Source: Fomitopsis serialis (Eukaryota; Basidiomycota; Agaricomycetes; Polyporales; Fomitopsidaceae). From it: 64,000 nucleotides of DNA. Where the stretch lies: positions 545,856-609,855 of the forward strand of contig NW_025954971.1 in the NCBI RefSeq assembly GCF_022376445.1, given 5' to 3'. Below the pieces are notes generated by a model. That model ran no database searches. It saw only the letters and a program-made list of their open reading frames with translations, and was not told the DNA's origin. A program made the position numbers and the translations under genes. Shown piece by piece: positions 23,622 to 33,699 of this stretch. Position 1 is the first letter of the stretch; each line of letters begins with the position of its first letter.

Positions 23622-23804
23622 AGTGAGCTTCGTGTGTCAGTGCCGAGAGGAGACTTCCTCGCACCGAGCAATACGCAAGGCTTTCGCTTATATATAAGAC
23701 GTGAAATGAAGAGACTCGTACAAGATTCATACAGGCTTACTGCTGACATGATGCATATGTTCAAACGTGGTTCTACCTATTGTTGGTGGTCATTGCCCGA
23801 TCAG

Positions 23805-24053
23805 TCATAGCGAGCATCTCATTAAGCCCTCGACCACATACCTTCGGATTTCGGTCTTGCGGTCGACACGCTCATGCCACCAGCGTGCATCGCGACCGCA
23901 ACTCTCTTCATTGCCCAATGCCAGTGCTATACTTGACTGTTCCAATACAGTTGTTGATCGTATCGATGTAAAAGCTGTGGAAGAAGAGTACAGTGAGGTC
24001 GCGACGTACACGAGGACGGCGATCAATAGAAATAGGGGTTGCCTCGTCCACAC
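23805..24053 (-). CDS. Small single-membrane-segment ORF, second copy
   Basis: This 82-residue frame begins MWTRQPLFLLIAVLVYVATSL, one hydrophobic segment, followed by a polar region. It is homologous at the DNA level to 15796-15993 and sits in the same place between a class A and a class B ART. The two copies agree best over the membrane segment and drift out of frame later. The function is unknown; there may be upstream exons in 24.1-24.5 kb. Confidence 0.35.
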   Translation of the reverse strand: MWTRQPLFLLIAVLVYVATSLYSSSTAFTSIRSTTVLEQSSIALALGNEESCGRDARWWHERVDRKTEIRRYVVEGLMRCSL

Positions 24054-25052
24054 AGGTTACACACGCGCGCTAGCAATGTCTGTCTGTGAGATAGCCTCAA
24101 TTGAACGGCCCCTGCATGTCATATATCCTGGTGTGTACCGGAAAGTGCTTCTTCGACCTGGATACAGGAAGAAGTGGACACCTCCTCCACGTGGTTACGC
24201 TGTGCTGATCCTGCAGGCACCCGCACCTTCGAAGTCATACCACTCTGGGACACACGATGTGCTTTCGCGGCTACTAGCGAGTCATCGAGAACACGGCGGG
24301 AACTAAAAGGAAGCACGATTAGCACTTCCCACCTCTATAGCATAGAGTTAGACTCGTCCTTGGAAATGACCGATCTGAGGATACAAGACTTAGGCCATGT
24401 TCCTTCCCGTCTCAGCTCGAGTAGAGAGCATCGTGAGTCGTAACACTAGCAGCAAAGTGACCACCGCGTGTCGTCCGTTCGTCCAGTTCGTACCGATCCA
24501 TGTGTGAATTGCGTCTGAATCACCACTACCTGGCGAAATGCAATTCAAACCAAACCAGCAAGGACAGAGAATCGTGTGCAAGGGAAGGGTACCAACACCA
24601 ATTCTTCGTGGTGATACGCTCCATGGGACCCTAGATTCTTCGAATAATGTGAGGGACAATGTGTCAAACAACATATGAGAAGACAGTACCATTGAGAATT
24701 TAGCTGCCGGCAGGTTTGTTGCGGACGATGGGTTCGAGACCACAGACGTGAAAGTCTAACCTTACCAGCAATCACCATACCGTAGCTACGAGTACGACCA
24801 ACAGCGAATAGGTCTCGCCCCGTATCCAGAAGGCACACATCTACTTAAATGGTATAATGATAGTATGCGGAGAACGAAGGGGCAGAAACAAGTGCCCGAG
24901 TGGCGGTGGCGCGAGGCGGCGACAACCTCCGTCCTCGGGCGCTGGCATACGCTAGAGGGTTGGGAGGCGGGTATGGCGGCCTGGAAGGAAGGCCCTCGTG
25001 TCGATTATCACACCAGCGCGATGCACTGACACTACCTCTGTTCCGGGTTGCA
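24054..25052. other. Spacer between small membrane ORF and ART-7
   Basis: Open frames of up to 117 codons on the minus strand show no motif. Part (24,400-24,500) is homologous to 16,090-16,180. No separate gene can be supported. Confidence 0.4.
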
Positions 25053-26190
25053 TCAATCATGAATGACCAGGAAAGATGGGCGAATAGCAGCATCCTGCGA
25101 GAGGTGTCAGATTGTTCAGCGCAATCTTCGTTTGTCCTAAAAGCCAGCGTATAATCACCTCGTATACTGAATTCGAAGACGAACACTCAGTTCAATCTTC
25201 GTATAGAAGGTCCAGGTTGATAGAAACCCACTCACCAACTACCTCATCATAGTTTAACACTGAGTTTGCTCCAGGTACGCCAATTACAGAGTCGTATCCA
25301 TAAGGTGGCTAGATGACACGATGTCCCGGTTAATTCTGACACCGTCTCCATCCAAAAGATGTACTGACCTCAGTGGGCGTCTCGTGATTAGTAGTCGTCA
25401 GGGCCTCGTTTCCTATCACAACCTCGCTGAGGAGCATCACCCGATACGACGAGCCACCTCATTCCTCGACATAGTCGTTCGCCTTGGACGACGTCGCGGT
25501 CGTATATACCCCCTCCCCGAATCGGGAGAACCTATGATTAGGCCGTTGGCCAACTTTCGCGACATAGAATTTGACGTCTGTGACGGCGGACATGCAGAAA
25601 GTGAGTTTGCGTGAAGATACTAAGTACTCGAGGCCACAAACTTTATGATACCGCATAGATTGCAGTTGCTCATGCTACAAACGTTGCTCAAATTGCTGTT
25701 GTCGCCGATTCTGCATGCTCGGATTGTCCCGTGGCATAGTAAGTGAGTGTTTCCTCCGGATAGATTGCGTAGGAATTCTGTGGTACTCTGGTACCCAATG
25801 AAGCGACTGTTGACGGGCGAAACGCAGTATACATTCCATATCTGTGAGCCAGGTCGATTAGCAATCGTCTGAGCAACACATGGGCGGCCTGCCTTGATTA
25901 CTGTTGGGATAGGCGTAGGGTGATGCCATTGGTCCCGAAATTGATACACAACTGCAAACGATGAAGATATGATGCACCGTCAGACTATGTCCGTCGAACT
26001 AGATGTCAATGATCATACCATCCCAAAAGTCTTGCGAACTTTGTTCGATCTCCTGCAGGATCGAAGCTGCGAACACACTGAATGTGCTTGTCTCTGCGGA
26101 GAAAATTAGGATTGCACCATGCCTCGATCACTCGGAGGACAGTAATAGGGTGCATTGCTAGGCAAGATTTCGACGGTTTCTTCTGTTCTG
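25053..26190 (-). pseudogene. Class B PARP-type gene ART-7 with premature stop
   Basis: It is homologous to ART-5. The exons read TSTFSVFAASIL, a QFRDQWHHPT segment, GGNTHLLCHGTIRAC, CNLCGII, FGEGVYTTATSSKANDY and AIRPSFLVIHD, with TGA at 25053-25055. Right after NDYVEE there is an in-frame TGA at 25459-25461 where ART-5 has TGG (Trp). The residue before the catalytic His is Cys in place of Trp. The intron with its exon end at 25893 has a GC donor (GCAGGC). The upstream exon is not well defined. A truncated protein would lack the strand with the Glu, so it should be inactive. Confidence 0.75.
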
Positions 26191-26382
26191 CGGTTGGCCT
26201 TGGCTAGAAGGTCTAAAGCTGTCCAGCGAATGTGAACCTTACGCCCATCGGAAGCGGTCTCAGGCAAAGCATACTTTCTATAAGAAGGTACTGTAGTACA
26301 TTAGATCTGTGTTTGATTCAAGCCGAGCTTACTTTTCGGGAGAAACAACAGGAAGCGTACTACGACTGGGCCCATAGTATTC

Positions 26383-27420
26383 TCAATGACCACGCCGTAG
26401 CTTGACACGCAGTCGCATGAGAGCCTTCCCGAGCTCATTTCTTCCCTGACCGTCACGGCCCCAGCCCCAGAAGGAGTCGACCTGTTCACTGCATGAGCAC
26501 CTGAGCGCCTGAGCACTGCGAGCAAGACACACCGGACTGTCCTCGATAAGGCTGCTCTCCCCTGTGCCGAGCAGCATTTCTCTCAGTTCCGGATGCTGCG
26601 TGAACTTCGCCTCGAGAATCGCGTCCATAACACTGATATTGACGTCGAACCAGTCCGTGCGTTGTAGCCTGCGCAGGCGACCTGCTTCCTCGAGTGCAGC
26701 GCGTGGGCTCGGAAGGCCGCGGATTCGGTCGGCCAAGTCTGGTCGGGTGATCATGAACTTGTGCGCTTGGAACACTGGGTGTCACGCATCAGTGGCCGAG
26801 TTGGGTACAGGCGGTCGCAGAGGACGTACGATGCTCTGCGGTCGGGTATGTGTTACCATCGCGCCAGCGAATGTCCCATGGGGCGAAGTTCGTAAACCTG
26901 ACAGAAAGAGTGTGCATGAGTCTTGGTGGGCAGCTTAGCCATAGCTTGAACGATACGCACTCGTAGTACGGATCATGACGGTGGTAGAAAAGAATGGGAG
27001 ACGGTGCCAAGTCCGGAGCTGGTGGCTGGGCGCGAGAGCGCCGGCGCGTCCGGTGGCGCGGCGGTGCTGGTGTCGAGGGAACCACTTCGCCGACAAGACG
27101 ACCTGCATAAACATCAACGTCTAGCCCTCAAAACCACACTCACCTGGCGGCTCTAACGTGCCCACATTCCTGAGATTGTATGATCGCTCTTCTCGGTGGT
27201 GCCTGCGGGGTTCCGAGGCCGATGTCGTTCTGCGCCGGCGATGCCGTTGTCGATCCTGGTGGTCTGGCTGCGCTACGCACGGGACAATCCAAAACACGAG
27301 AAACATCATAGCAAGGACTATCGCTGCTGCAGCTTCCAGTGGCATGATCATGATGGAGGTCAGGAGAAGCGGCTTACCTGGGGGCGTGGATGGCGTGCGG
27401 AGGATAGGTGACGCTGCCAC
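26383..27420 (-). CDS. Membrane-anchored NADAR protein NAD-7
   Basis: This is the best preserved NADAR gene. The exons are 27420-27144, 27102-26961, 26897-26830, 26774-26533 and 26481-26383, all with GT-AG borders and matching phases. The start is 27420, or Met at 27351 or 27345. The N-terminus has one strong membrane segment, LEAAAAIVLAMMFLVFWIV, then a basic Ser/Arg linker (TTSASEPRRHHREERS). The NADAR domain follows: FYHRHDPYYE, FTNFAPWDIRWRDG, YPTAEH, FQAHKF, RTDWFDVN, VMDAILEAKF, LIEDSP, VDSFWGWGRD and NELGKALMRLR. EH, Asp and Trp-Gly are intact. The layout suggests a hydrolase tethered to a membrane. It belongs to the block with ART-7 and ART-6. Confidence 0.87.
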
Positions 27421-27948
27421 TCTTCTTGTCTGCTATTTAACCTTATCAATTTTAGTGTCTGTGGTCGCTAAGCCTCGTGCATGAATACACGGAAGCCGTT
27501 GTATATTGGCTCCCTATCCTGGCCCGCAAGAAAGTGACCCGGCACATCACGCGCGGACGTCCTCAGCGTTACTTATGTGGCTGAATCCTCGTGGGTCGTA
27601 CTCCTCATGGAATGACTGCTGAACGTGAACAGTGAACCATATGTACGTCTCCCAGGCATATATGCATGAGTATGTACTTATTCGACAGATATCTGTCCGT
27701 GACAACGAACCACAGCGGTACGTGGGCAGCCGCATATATCATTCCGCTATTCTTCGAAACATTGCGTGGTTCAGGTTATGAATAGGCGAGTCAAGATCCC
27801 ACTGGATTCTACCAACCTCTGTCGAACCTACTTGCCGCAGGAAAGATTTCGCGGGTCAGCCCGATTTTACGAGCTTGTGTTTGTGACTGCATCAAGTTAG
27901 GAGTTGTATGGGGGCTGAAGATGCCCAATGCGCTGCTAGGCCCACCTC
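27421..27948. other. Spacer upstream of NAD-7, no gene seen
   Basis: No motif-bearing frame. It probably holds the NAD-7 promoter. Confidence 0.4.
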
Positions 27949-28095
27949 TTACAACAGATACCCCCGCTTTCCTCCCTGTAGCGGAGATCTGACGCCTCTG
28001 GCGCGCCCCAGCAAGGGCGTAGCAGGCTGTCTACTCGCATGATCCTGTGCGGATGCAGGCGATGGTCGATCGTACTCGAACGTTATGTATGACCA
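27949..28095 (-). pseudogene. Orphan relic of a NADAR C-terminal tail
   Basis: The minus frame holds DRPSPASAQDHASRQPATPL, which matches the C-terminal tails of NAD-5 (DRQSPPFAHAQEGRQPL) and NAD-3. The DNA around 28,000-28,085 (AGGCTGTCTAC...CGATGGTCGATCG) matches 18,530-18,570. No NADAR domain is left next to it, so a NADAR copy of the tailed type once stood here or its end was moved here. Confidence 0.5.
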
Positions 28096-28384
28096 ATTGC
28101 GTGCGCAGGCCTCGAGACAATGCACAGCGCGCATTTTCCCGTCTCTAGCATTGATCTTAGGTTGGTCTAGCAACCTGCGCACAGTGCGGATTATGTTGCG
28201 ATTCGAGGGTGCCGCGCGACGGATTCCTCGAAGCAGTTTCGAAGGTTGTATACGCCACGAAACTACGAGCGGCGGCACTAACACTGTATAGATATTGCGA
28301 GTGCGACTTGTTCACGATGATTCATGTGCAATAGGTTCATCGTCATCAAATTACGAAAGCGGTGGTTTGATGGTGCGTCAAGAG

Positions 28385-30149
28385 TCAGTGACGATAGATC
28401 ACCAGGAAGAGCGGCCGAATTGCTTCATTCTGCAGCTATCGTCAACAATCGCAGCAATCTTCACGTAAATTTTACCTCACCTTGTAGACTGAGCGAGAGA
28501 GCATATCGTCGTCAACGCCAGCCGATCATACGGAACAACATTATGTACTTACCAATAGCTTCGTCATAGTTGAGGCTTTTCCCCGGCTGGCCGACGACGG
28601 AGTCATATCCTACAGGAGGCTAGATCATACACGGTCTCAGCATGGCTGGCATTGTACAATGGTGTATGTTCACCTGTGTGAGCGACGGACTGTCAACGGT
28701 CAACTTTATGGCCTTGCCCATCACGACATCGCTGAGGAGCATCGCCTTGTACGGTGATCCGCCCCGCTCTTGGACGTAGTCGTTCGCCTTCGAGGACGTC
28801 GCTGAAGTGTAGATTCCCGCGCCGAATCGGCCAAAGTTCGTTCGGTGGCTGAATTTCGCAAGGCGGAACGACGTCTACGAATGATGCGATGGAAGAGACG
28901 TCATGGTCCGGAATAGAGAAGTCGCATATATGGCACGAACTTTGATTATCCCGCAGAGCGAGCAGACGCTGTTGTTGCATACGGCGGGCTGACTCTCGCT
29001 GTCGCCGATCTTACACGCACGGATCGTTCCGTGCCAACGGCGTTTGCTATTGCCCCCTGGTATCTCACGCGTGCGCTCAACGCTCAGCCGGTATCGCGAG
29101 AACTCGTCGTTGTGTTGCTTGTCGCAGAATATCTTCCATACCTGCGTCTCATCGAGTGACGGTCGTCTCAGCGACAGTAGACGGCAAACCTACCTTGATG
29201 ACCGTAGGAACAGGTGTCGGATGCTTCCACTGGCCCCGGAATTGCTTTGACACTGCATATGATTAGTATACAGATCCATCGAACATACGCCGCGGGTCCG
29301 CCATACCGTCTTCGAAAGATTCCATGCTGACATTGATATGAAGGATAAGTGGAGCTACCGAATACTGGTGAGACTGGGTTATCAGAGAAGAGGACAGATG
29401 CTCCTCACCCGAGTTGAAAGTGATCTTACTGCAACGCTTGGAGCAGAAGTCACTTAACTTCCCGTTCAAGGTGACCTTCGGCCACTTCGAGCAACTGCAG
29501 GAGCTAATAGTAAATGCATGTACCAATAGAGATGAACCGCGTGAAGTACGAGAGGCAGTTTTCGGCCTTTCCGTTCCGGAGCGCTTCGCTATAGGGATGT
29601 AGATGGATGAGAAAGAGAGACGATATGTTCAAGCTGAGTTACTTGCAGGCGATGCGCATTCGTGCAGTATTCACCAGGCACGCCGTTCTGGCCCACAAAT
29701 GCAAGTTTTCCGCATTGCGGAAGCTTGCAGACAACGGTCGAGGGAGCCGGTGATGCGCGTGGACTTCCGGGGTTCGCTAATCCCTTTCGAGAGGCAGTAA
29801 CACAACGCATGCCGCAGAAGTCATGTTCTTTGGGCGAGACATCAACATGGGGCAGGGGATCGTCACATCGTAGCTCACATACCTTTGTTGTTTGCAATAT
29901 ACACTGGCCTTGCTTGACAGTGCTGTACATCGATTTGAGATGACTGGTAAGATGAACACCGATACAGAAGCGAGCCCGTACCTTGCAGAGTTTCACAGGA
30001 TCTTGCACGCCATTCACCTGCCTCATAGCATCTCGATGGCTCGTACCACAGTAGGAGGAATACGATCCATCGGGATCCTGCCAAACACTTTGGCGACAAC
30101 CAGGATACTGACAAGAGGTATTGTGGGTCCGCGTCGTGTCCGAGCACAT
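28385..30149 (-). CDS. Cys-rich module PARP-type ADP-ribosyltransferase ART-8 (class A)
   Basis: The start at 30149 (MCSDTTRTHNTSCQYPGC) was chosen by analogy with ART-3; an upstream in-frame Met lies at 30203. The TGA is at 28385-28387. The Cys modules are CQYPGC...SYSSYCGTSHRDAM, HDFCGMRC, CKLPQCGKLAFVG...EYCTNAHR and LSDFCSKRCSKITF. The linker VSKQFRGQWKHPTPVP leads to GGNSKRRWHGTIRAC (His), CSLCGII, FGRFGAGIYTSATSSKANDY (Tyr), LNYDEAI with VYK (Glu) and AIRPLFLVIYRH. The intron after VIK has a normal GT donor here. It is closest to ART-3 in the first module. It is divergent from NAD-8, with about 100 bp between start codons. Confidence 0.87.
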
Positions 30150-30250
30150 CCTTAGACCTCGTGTTCGTGGATGGTGGTGGGTGGGTGGAAGGCGTACGGA
30201 CAAATCCTAGCCATAAATACGAAGAAAAACGAGGCGATTAGGTTTAGTGG
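30150..30250. promoter_or_regulatory. Short shared region between ART-8 and NAD-8
   Basis: Only about 101 bp separate the two divergent start codons (47 bp if ART-8 starts at 30203), so the genes must share promoter DNA. It gives the strongest evidence here that an ART and a NADAR gene are co-expressed. Confidence 0.5.
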
Positions 30251-31410
30251 ATGGCAGCGAAGCCGAGCAGGTTAGGTAGCCGCCCTTACTGGTTTGTTCG
30301 GATGTTGGCCACTGTGGCTGTGATCGTTTTCGCGATGGTCGCATCCGCATCAATCTGGTGCTGGCCCTCTCGAGGCCTTCAGGCAGCAACGAGTCAACGA
30401 GATCGACCGGATCAACGTCGCAGTCAGGGAACTACGTCGGCTTCAGCTGAGTCACGCAGGCACCGCTCAGAGCGATCGCCCAGTCCCGCGGACATCAATG
30501 AGACACCAAGACGAGGTGTGTGGTAGGGGCCAAAGTGGCGAAAACTAGTTCTGATCTGGTCTCGCAGACGGACGCGGAGTCGATGAAGGCGAGCGCCTTG
30601 TCACAGTGCGTCCGCGGGCGGTTTCTCCCGAGCCACATTTGCCCTTGCCTGAGGCAAAAGTTACCGTCCCAATCCTCTTCTATCACCGTCACGACCCATC
30701 TTATGAGTATGTCTTCATGTTCTATGTGAACATACAAAGGCGAACTTGACCGACCTTTTCAGATTTACCAACTTCGCCGGGACGCCTATCCAATGGGATA
30801 ACAACCGGTACCCGACCGCGGAGCACCGTGCGTCCATTCAGATCTAGTGAACAGCTATCAGCCCTCTCATTAAGCCACGGATCGCATACAGTTTTCCAAG
30901 CTCACAAGTTCATAGACACTCAGCCAGAACTAGCTGAACGAGTCCGCCACCTCCCCAGCGCCCGCGCTGCCCTCGAGGAAGCGGGGCGCTGTCGTAAATT
31001 CCAGCGCACGGACTGGTATGATGTCAACGTGGGCGTCATGGACGCGGTCTTGAGGCCAAGTTCACCCAGCATTCGGAGTTGAGAGACATGCTCCTTGGAA
31101 CGGGTGATGCCGAACTCATTGAGGACAGTCCGGTATGAACCTTGCTCGCGATGACTAGGCCCGACGCTCATCATCCAAACAGGTCGACTCCTTCTGGGGA
31201 TGTGGACACGATGGTCAAGGAAGGAACGAGCTCGGAAAGGCGCTCATGCGGCTGCGCGACAAGATGCGGCGTGATCATTCAAGTTTGGGAGCACCTGTGC
31301 AGTTAGTCTGTGTTAAAGCATCTGCAGTACAGACAAAGATTTCTCGTTCATATTCGTGTCTCTTTGAGTCCGGAGCTATAGTAGCTGCCCGACGGGCTGC
31401 AACCCTTTGA
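30251..31410 (+). pseudogene. Membrane-anchored NADAR gene NAD-8 with one-base deletion
   Basis: The exons are 30251-30515 (membrane segment LATVAVIVFAMVASASIWCW and linker TTSASAESRRHRSERS), 30568-30706 (PILFYHRHDPSYE), 30763-30827 (FTNFAGTPIQWDNN, YPTAEH), 30892-31132 and 31183-31410. In the fourth exon VMDAVL should be followed by EAKF, but one G is missing near 31050 (GTCTTGAGGCC), which shifts the frame and leads to an early stop. The last exon (VDSFWGCGHDG, NELGKALMRLR) is intact, but its usual stop after RRDH is changed to Ser codon TCA, extending the frame to 31408-31410 and overlapping the allantoinase 3' end. The same deletion is in NAD-9. Confidence 0.8.
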
Positions 31411-33016
31411 ACGCACCACCCGCACGGTCGTACACGAGCTGGCCTCGTACATAGGTCTTCTGCACTCGTCCCTGCAGCTTCAGGCCCTCGTACGGGGTGA
31501 GCTTATTCTTGAAGTTCAACGACTCCCTTGTCACCTGCGCACACCATTCAGCTTCCCGACGAAGTCCCACTGGAAAAGACGGCCTACCGTGAACTCCTCC
31601 TTCGGATCCCACACGACCAGATCCGCGTCATACCCCACCTCTAGCGCGCCCTTCCTCCCTGCCAAACCCGCATGCTTCGCCGTCTTCACCGCGCACCAAT
31701 CCACGATCCTCTCGATCCCCACGCCGTGCTTCTTCCCCTCCGTCCACAACAAACTCAGCCCCAGCCCGAGCGTACTGATACCGCCCCACGCCTTCATGAT
31801 GTCCCCGTCCTCCAACCTTTTCAGACTCGCAACGCACGGGCTGTGGTCGCTCACGACACAGTCGATTGTACCCTCTAGCAGCGCATCCCACAGCGCGGCG
31901 CGGTTGCCCTCCTCGCGCACGGGTGGGCAGCACTTGAACTCGGGGCGGCCGGCGGGGATCTGCTCTGCGTTTAGGCAGAGGTAGTGAAAACACGTCTCGA
32001 CCGTCAGTGGGAGGCCCGACGCTTTGGCAGCGCGGATCAGCGGGAGCGCGGAGGCGGCGGAGAGGTGGACGATGTGTAGCCGGAGGGAGGGGTATTGCTT
32101 CTGGAGGGTCGTGATGAGCGCGATGGCGTCGACCTCAAGCTGCTGCGGGCGCGAAGTGAGGAACGTGTTGTACTCCGTTGGATCTGCGGTGGGGGCTGGA
32201 TGGCTGTGTTTGTCGAGCTCGGCGTGAAAGCAGAGGACGGTGGGTGCGTCCTGTATGCGGTATGTCATTATAAAAGTGCGGGTCATGGCTCGCGGAATGG
32301 ACACACCCTCAGTTGGTCCATGGCGAGTCGGAGATCCGTCTCATTCACACACGGGAATTCCTGCCAAGGCATGAGAGGGCGGAGTGCGGTGGACTAGTAA
32401 CAGAACATACGTCCACACCGCTCTCGATCAGGAAGCACTTGAAGCCTTTCACGCCAGCATCGATCAGTGGTCGTAAATGAGCCTGCCGTGCTGCTCCCGT
32501 GAGTAGACATGCTCGGTAGTGTGGAAGGGCGGACGCCTTACCTGGTTTCCGGGAATCACACCGCCCCAGAAGGCGACATCCGTCCAGCACTGACCCTTCG
32601 CAGCCGCACGTTTCTCCTCGAGGTTCGCCACCTTCGTGGTCGGAGGAATGGAATTCAAGGGCATATCCACGACTGTCGTGACACCGCCAGACGCCGCAGC
32701 ACGCGTGCCCGTCCAGAATCCTTCCCAGTCCGTCCGGCCTGGCTCATTGAGGTGGACGTGGGCGCTGGTACCGGCTTCATGAGCTGTGTGCAGATTTCCG
32801 GGTGGAAAAGACCCACTCTACGAGACCTGGGAGAATGTACTTGTCTCCAGCATCGATCCAGTTGGCGTCCTCCACGTCTGGAAAGCTCCCCCGGTCGCGT
32901 ACATCGTCATAGACTTCAGTGATCTTGCCTGTCGCGGCGTCTACGACGACGGTGGCCGACTTCAAGCTACCGTGGACAAAAACGTTCTTCCCGGCACATA
33001 CGCGTTGAGAGGCCAT
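31376..33016 (-). CDS. DAL1: Allantoinase
   Basis: This enzyme hydrolyses allantoin to allantoate in purine breakdown. The six exons are 33016-32817, 32764-32542, 32482-32411, 32360-32307, 32250-31588 and 31534-31376. They total 1371 nt, or 456 aa, the usual allantoinase length. The motifs in order are: start [23 protein letters not shown] joined across the first intron to [17 protein letters not shown] (HxH metal site), [16 protein letters not shown], the [15 protein letters not shown] lysine region, [37 protein letters not shown] (Asp/His site), [15 protein letters not shown] and [10 protein letters not shown]. No break is seen. Its 3' end overlaps the extended frame of NAD-8. A near-identical broken copy lies at 49.4 kb. 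The gene symbol follows the yeast name. Confidence 0.95.
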
Positions 33017-33699
33017 CGTAGCGAATGGGTCGACGAAAAGACGAGACAGCAAAGCCTGGCGGAGTGACTGGCGGGCGACTGGTAGAGGCCCGATGTGGCT
33101 GAGGTGGCGGATGTGGCTGAAAACTTGTGACGGGCGAGATCGGATCGCGCTCATGTGGATATATGCGGTAATAGCCATCAACTCATGCAGAACTTGCAAA
33201 GGGCGCTTAGCACTACTCACATCTTTGCGTTCGACGTGTCACTGGCAATATTCCTTCGAATCTGCTGCTGCTGCTATTCTAAGGCGCCTGAACTTCACAT
33301 TCTATCTTTGCGCACTTAGGGAGACGGAGGGCCATCTTTGATCTCTCGCGCAGTTCCCTGGTATCCTTCGTTTCCATTTGTCTCTGGTAACTTACGTCCG
33401 CATTGACCTTCAGGAGAGGCTGTTATCTGTCGCATTTCCGCATCCGTAACTCCCCTTGTCTCTATCGCACTCATGGTTCTTACCTTCGAGAATCGACTCA
33501 GACGTGCCATCGGCTATGTAAAGTCTGATAGAAGTATATCGTTCTCATCGTTCACGCGCGCATGCGCTACGCTAACCAGACTGATATCCGTAAGTATTCT
33601 AGTACCCGGTCCATACGATACGATAAACGTACTCATGAGCCCGATGGTTTATAGACGAAAGAAGCCGCCTATAGCCATCGAAGCGACGCGAGGTCAGAC
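33017..33699. other. Allantoinase upstream region
   Basis: It contains the promoter of the allantoinase gene; in-frame upstream Met codons up to 33220 exist but lie outside the conserved protein. There is no other gene. It is mostly absent from the second allantoinase copy, whose similarity ends about 20-30 bp upstream of the start codon. Confidence 0.5.

Larger units (their letters stand above)
21496..27420 (-). repeat. Paralogous four-member block, copy 2
   Basis: ART-6, small membrane ORF, ART-7 and NAD-7 on the minus strand, in the order of copy 1. In copy 1 the NADAR is broken and the class B ART is intact; here the reverse is true. Confidence 0.75.

Noticed and set aside
23767..24306. 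179-codon plus frame over the small membrane ORF
   Set aside because: Antisense to the homologous membrane segment and absent from the copy at 15.8 kb.
31376..33016. Functional link between allantoinase and the ADP-ribose cluster
   Set aside because: Adjacency and joint duplication are the only evidence; purine breakdown has no clear step shared with ADP-ribose removal.
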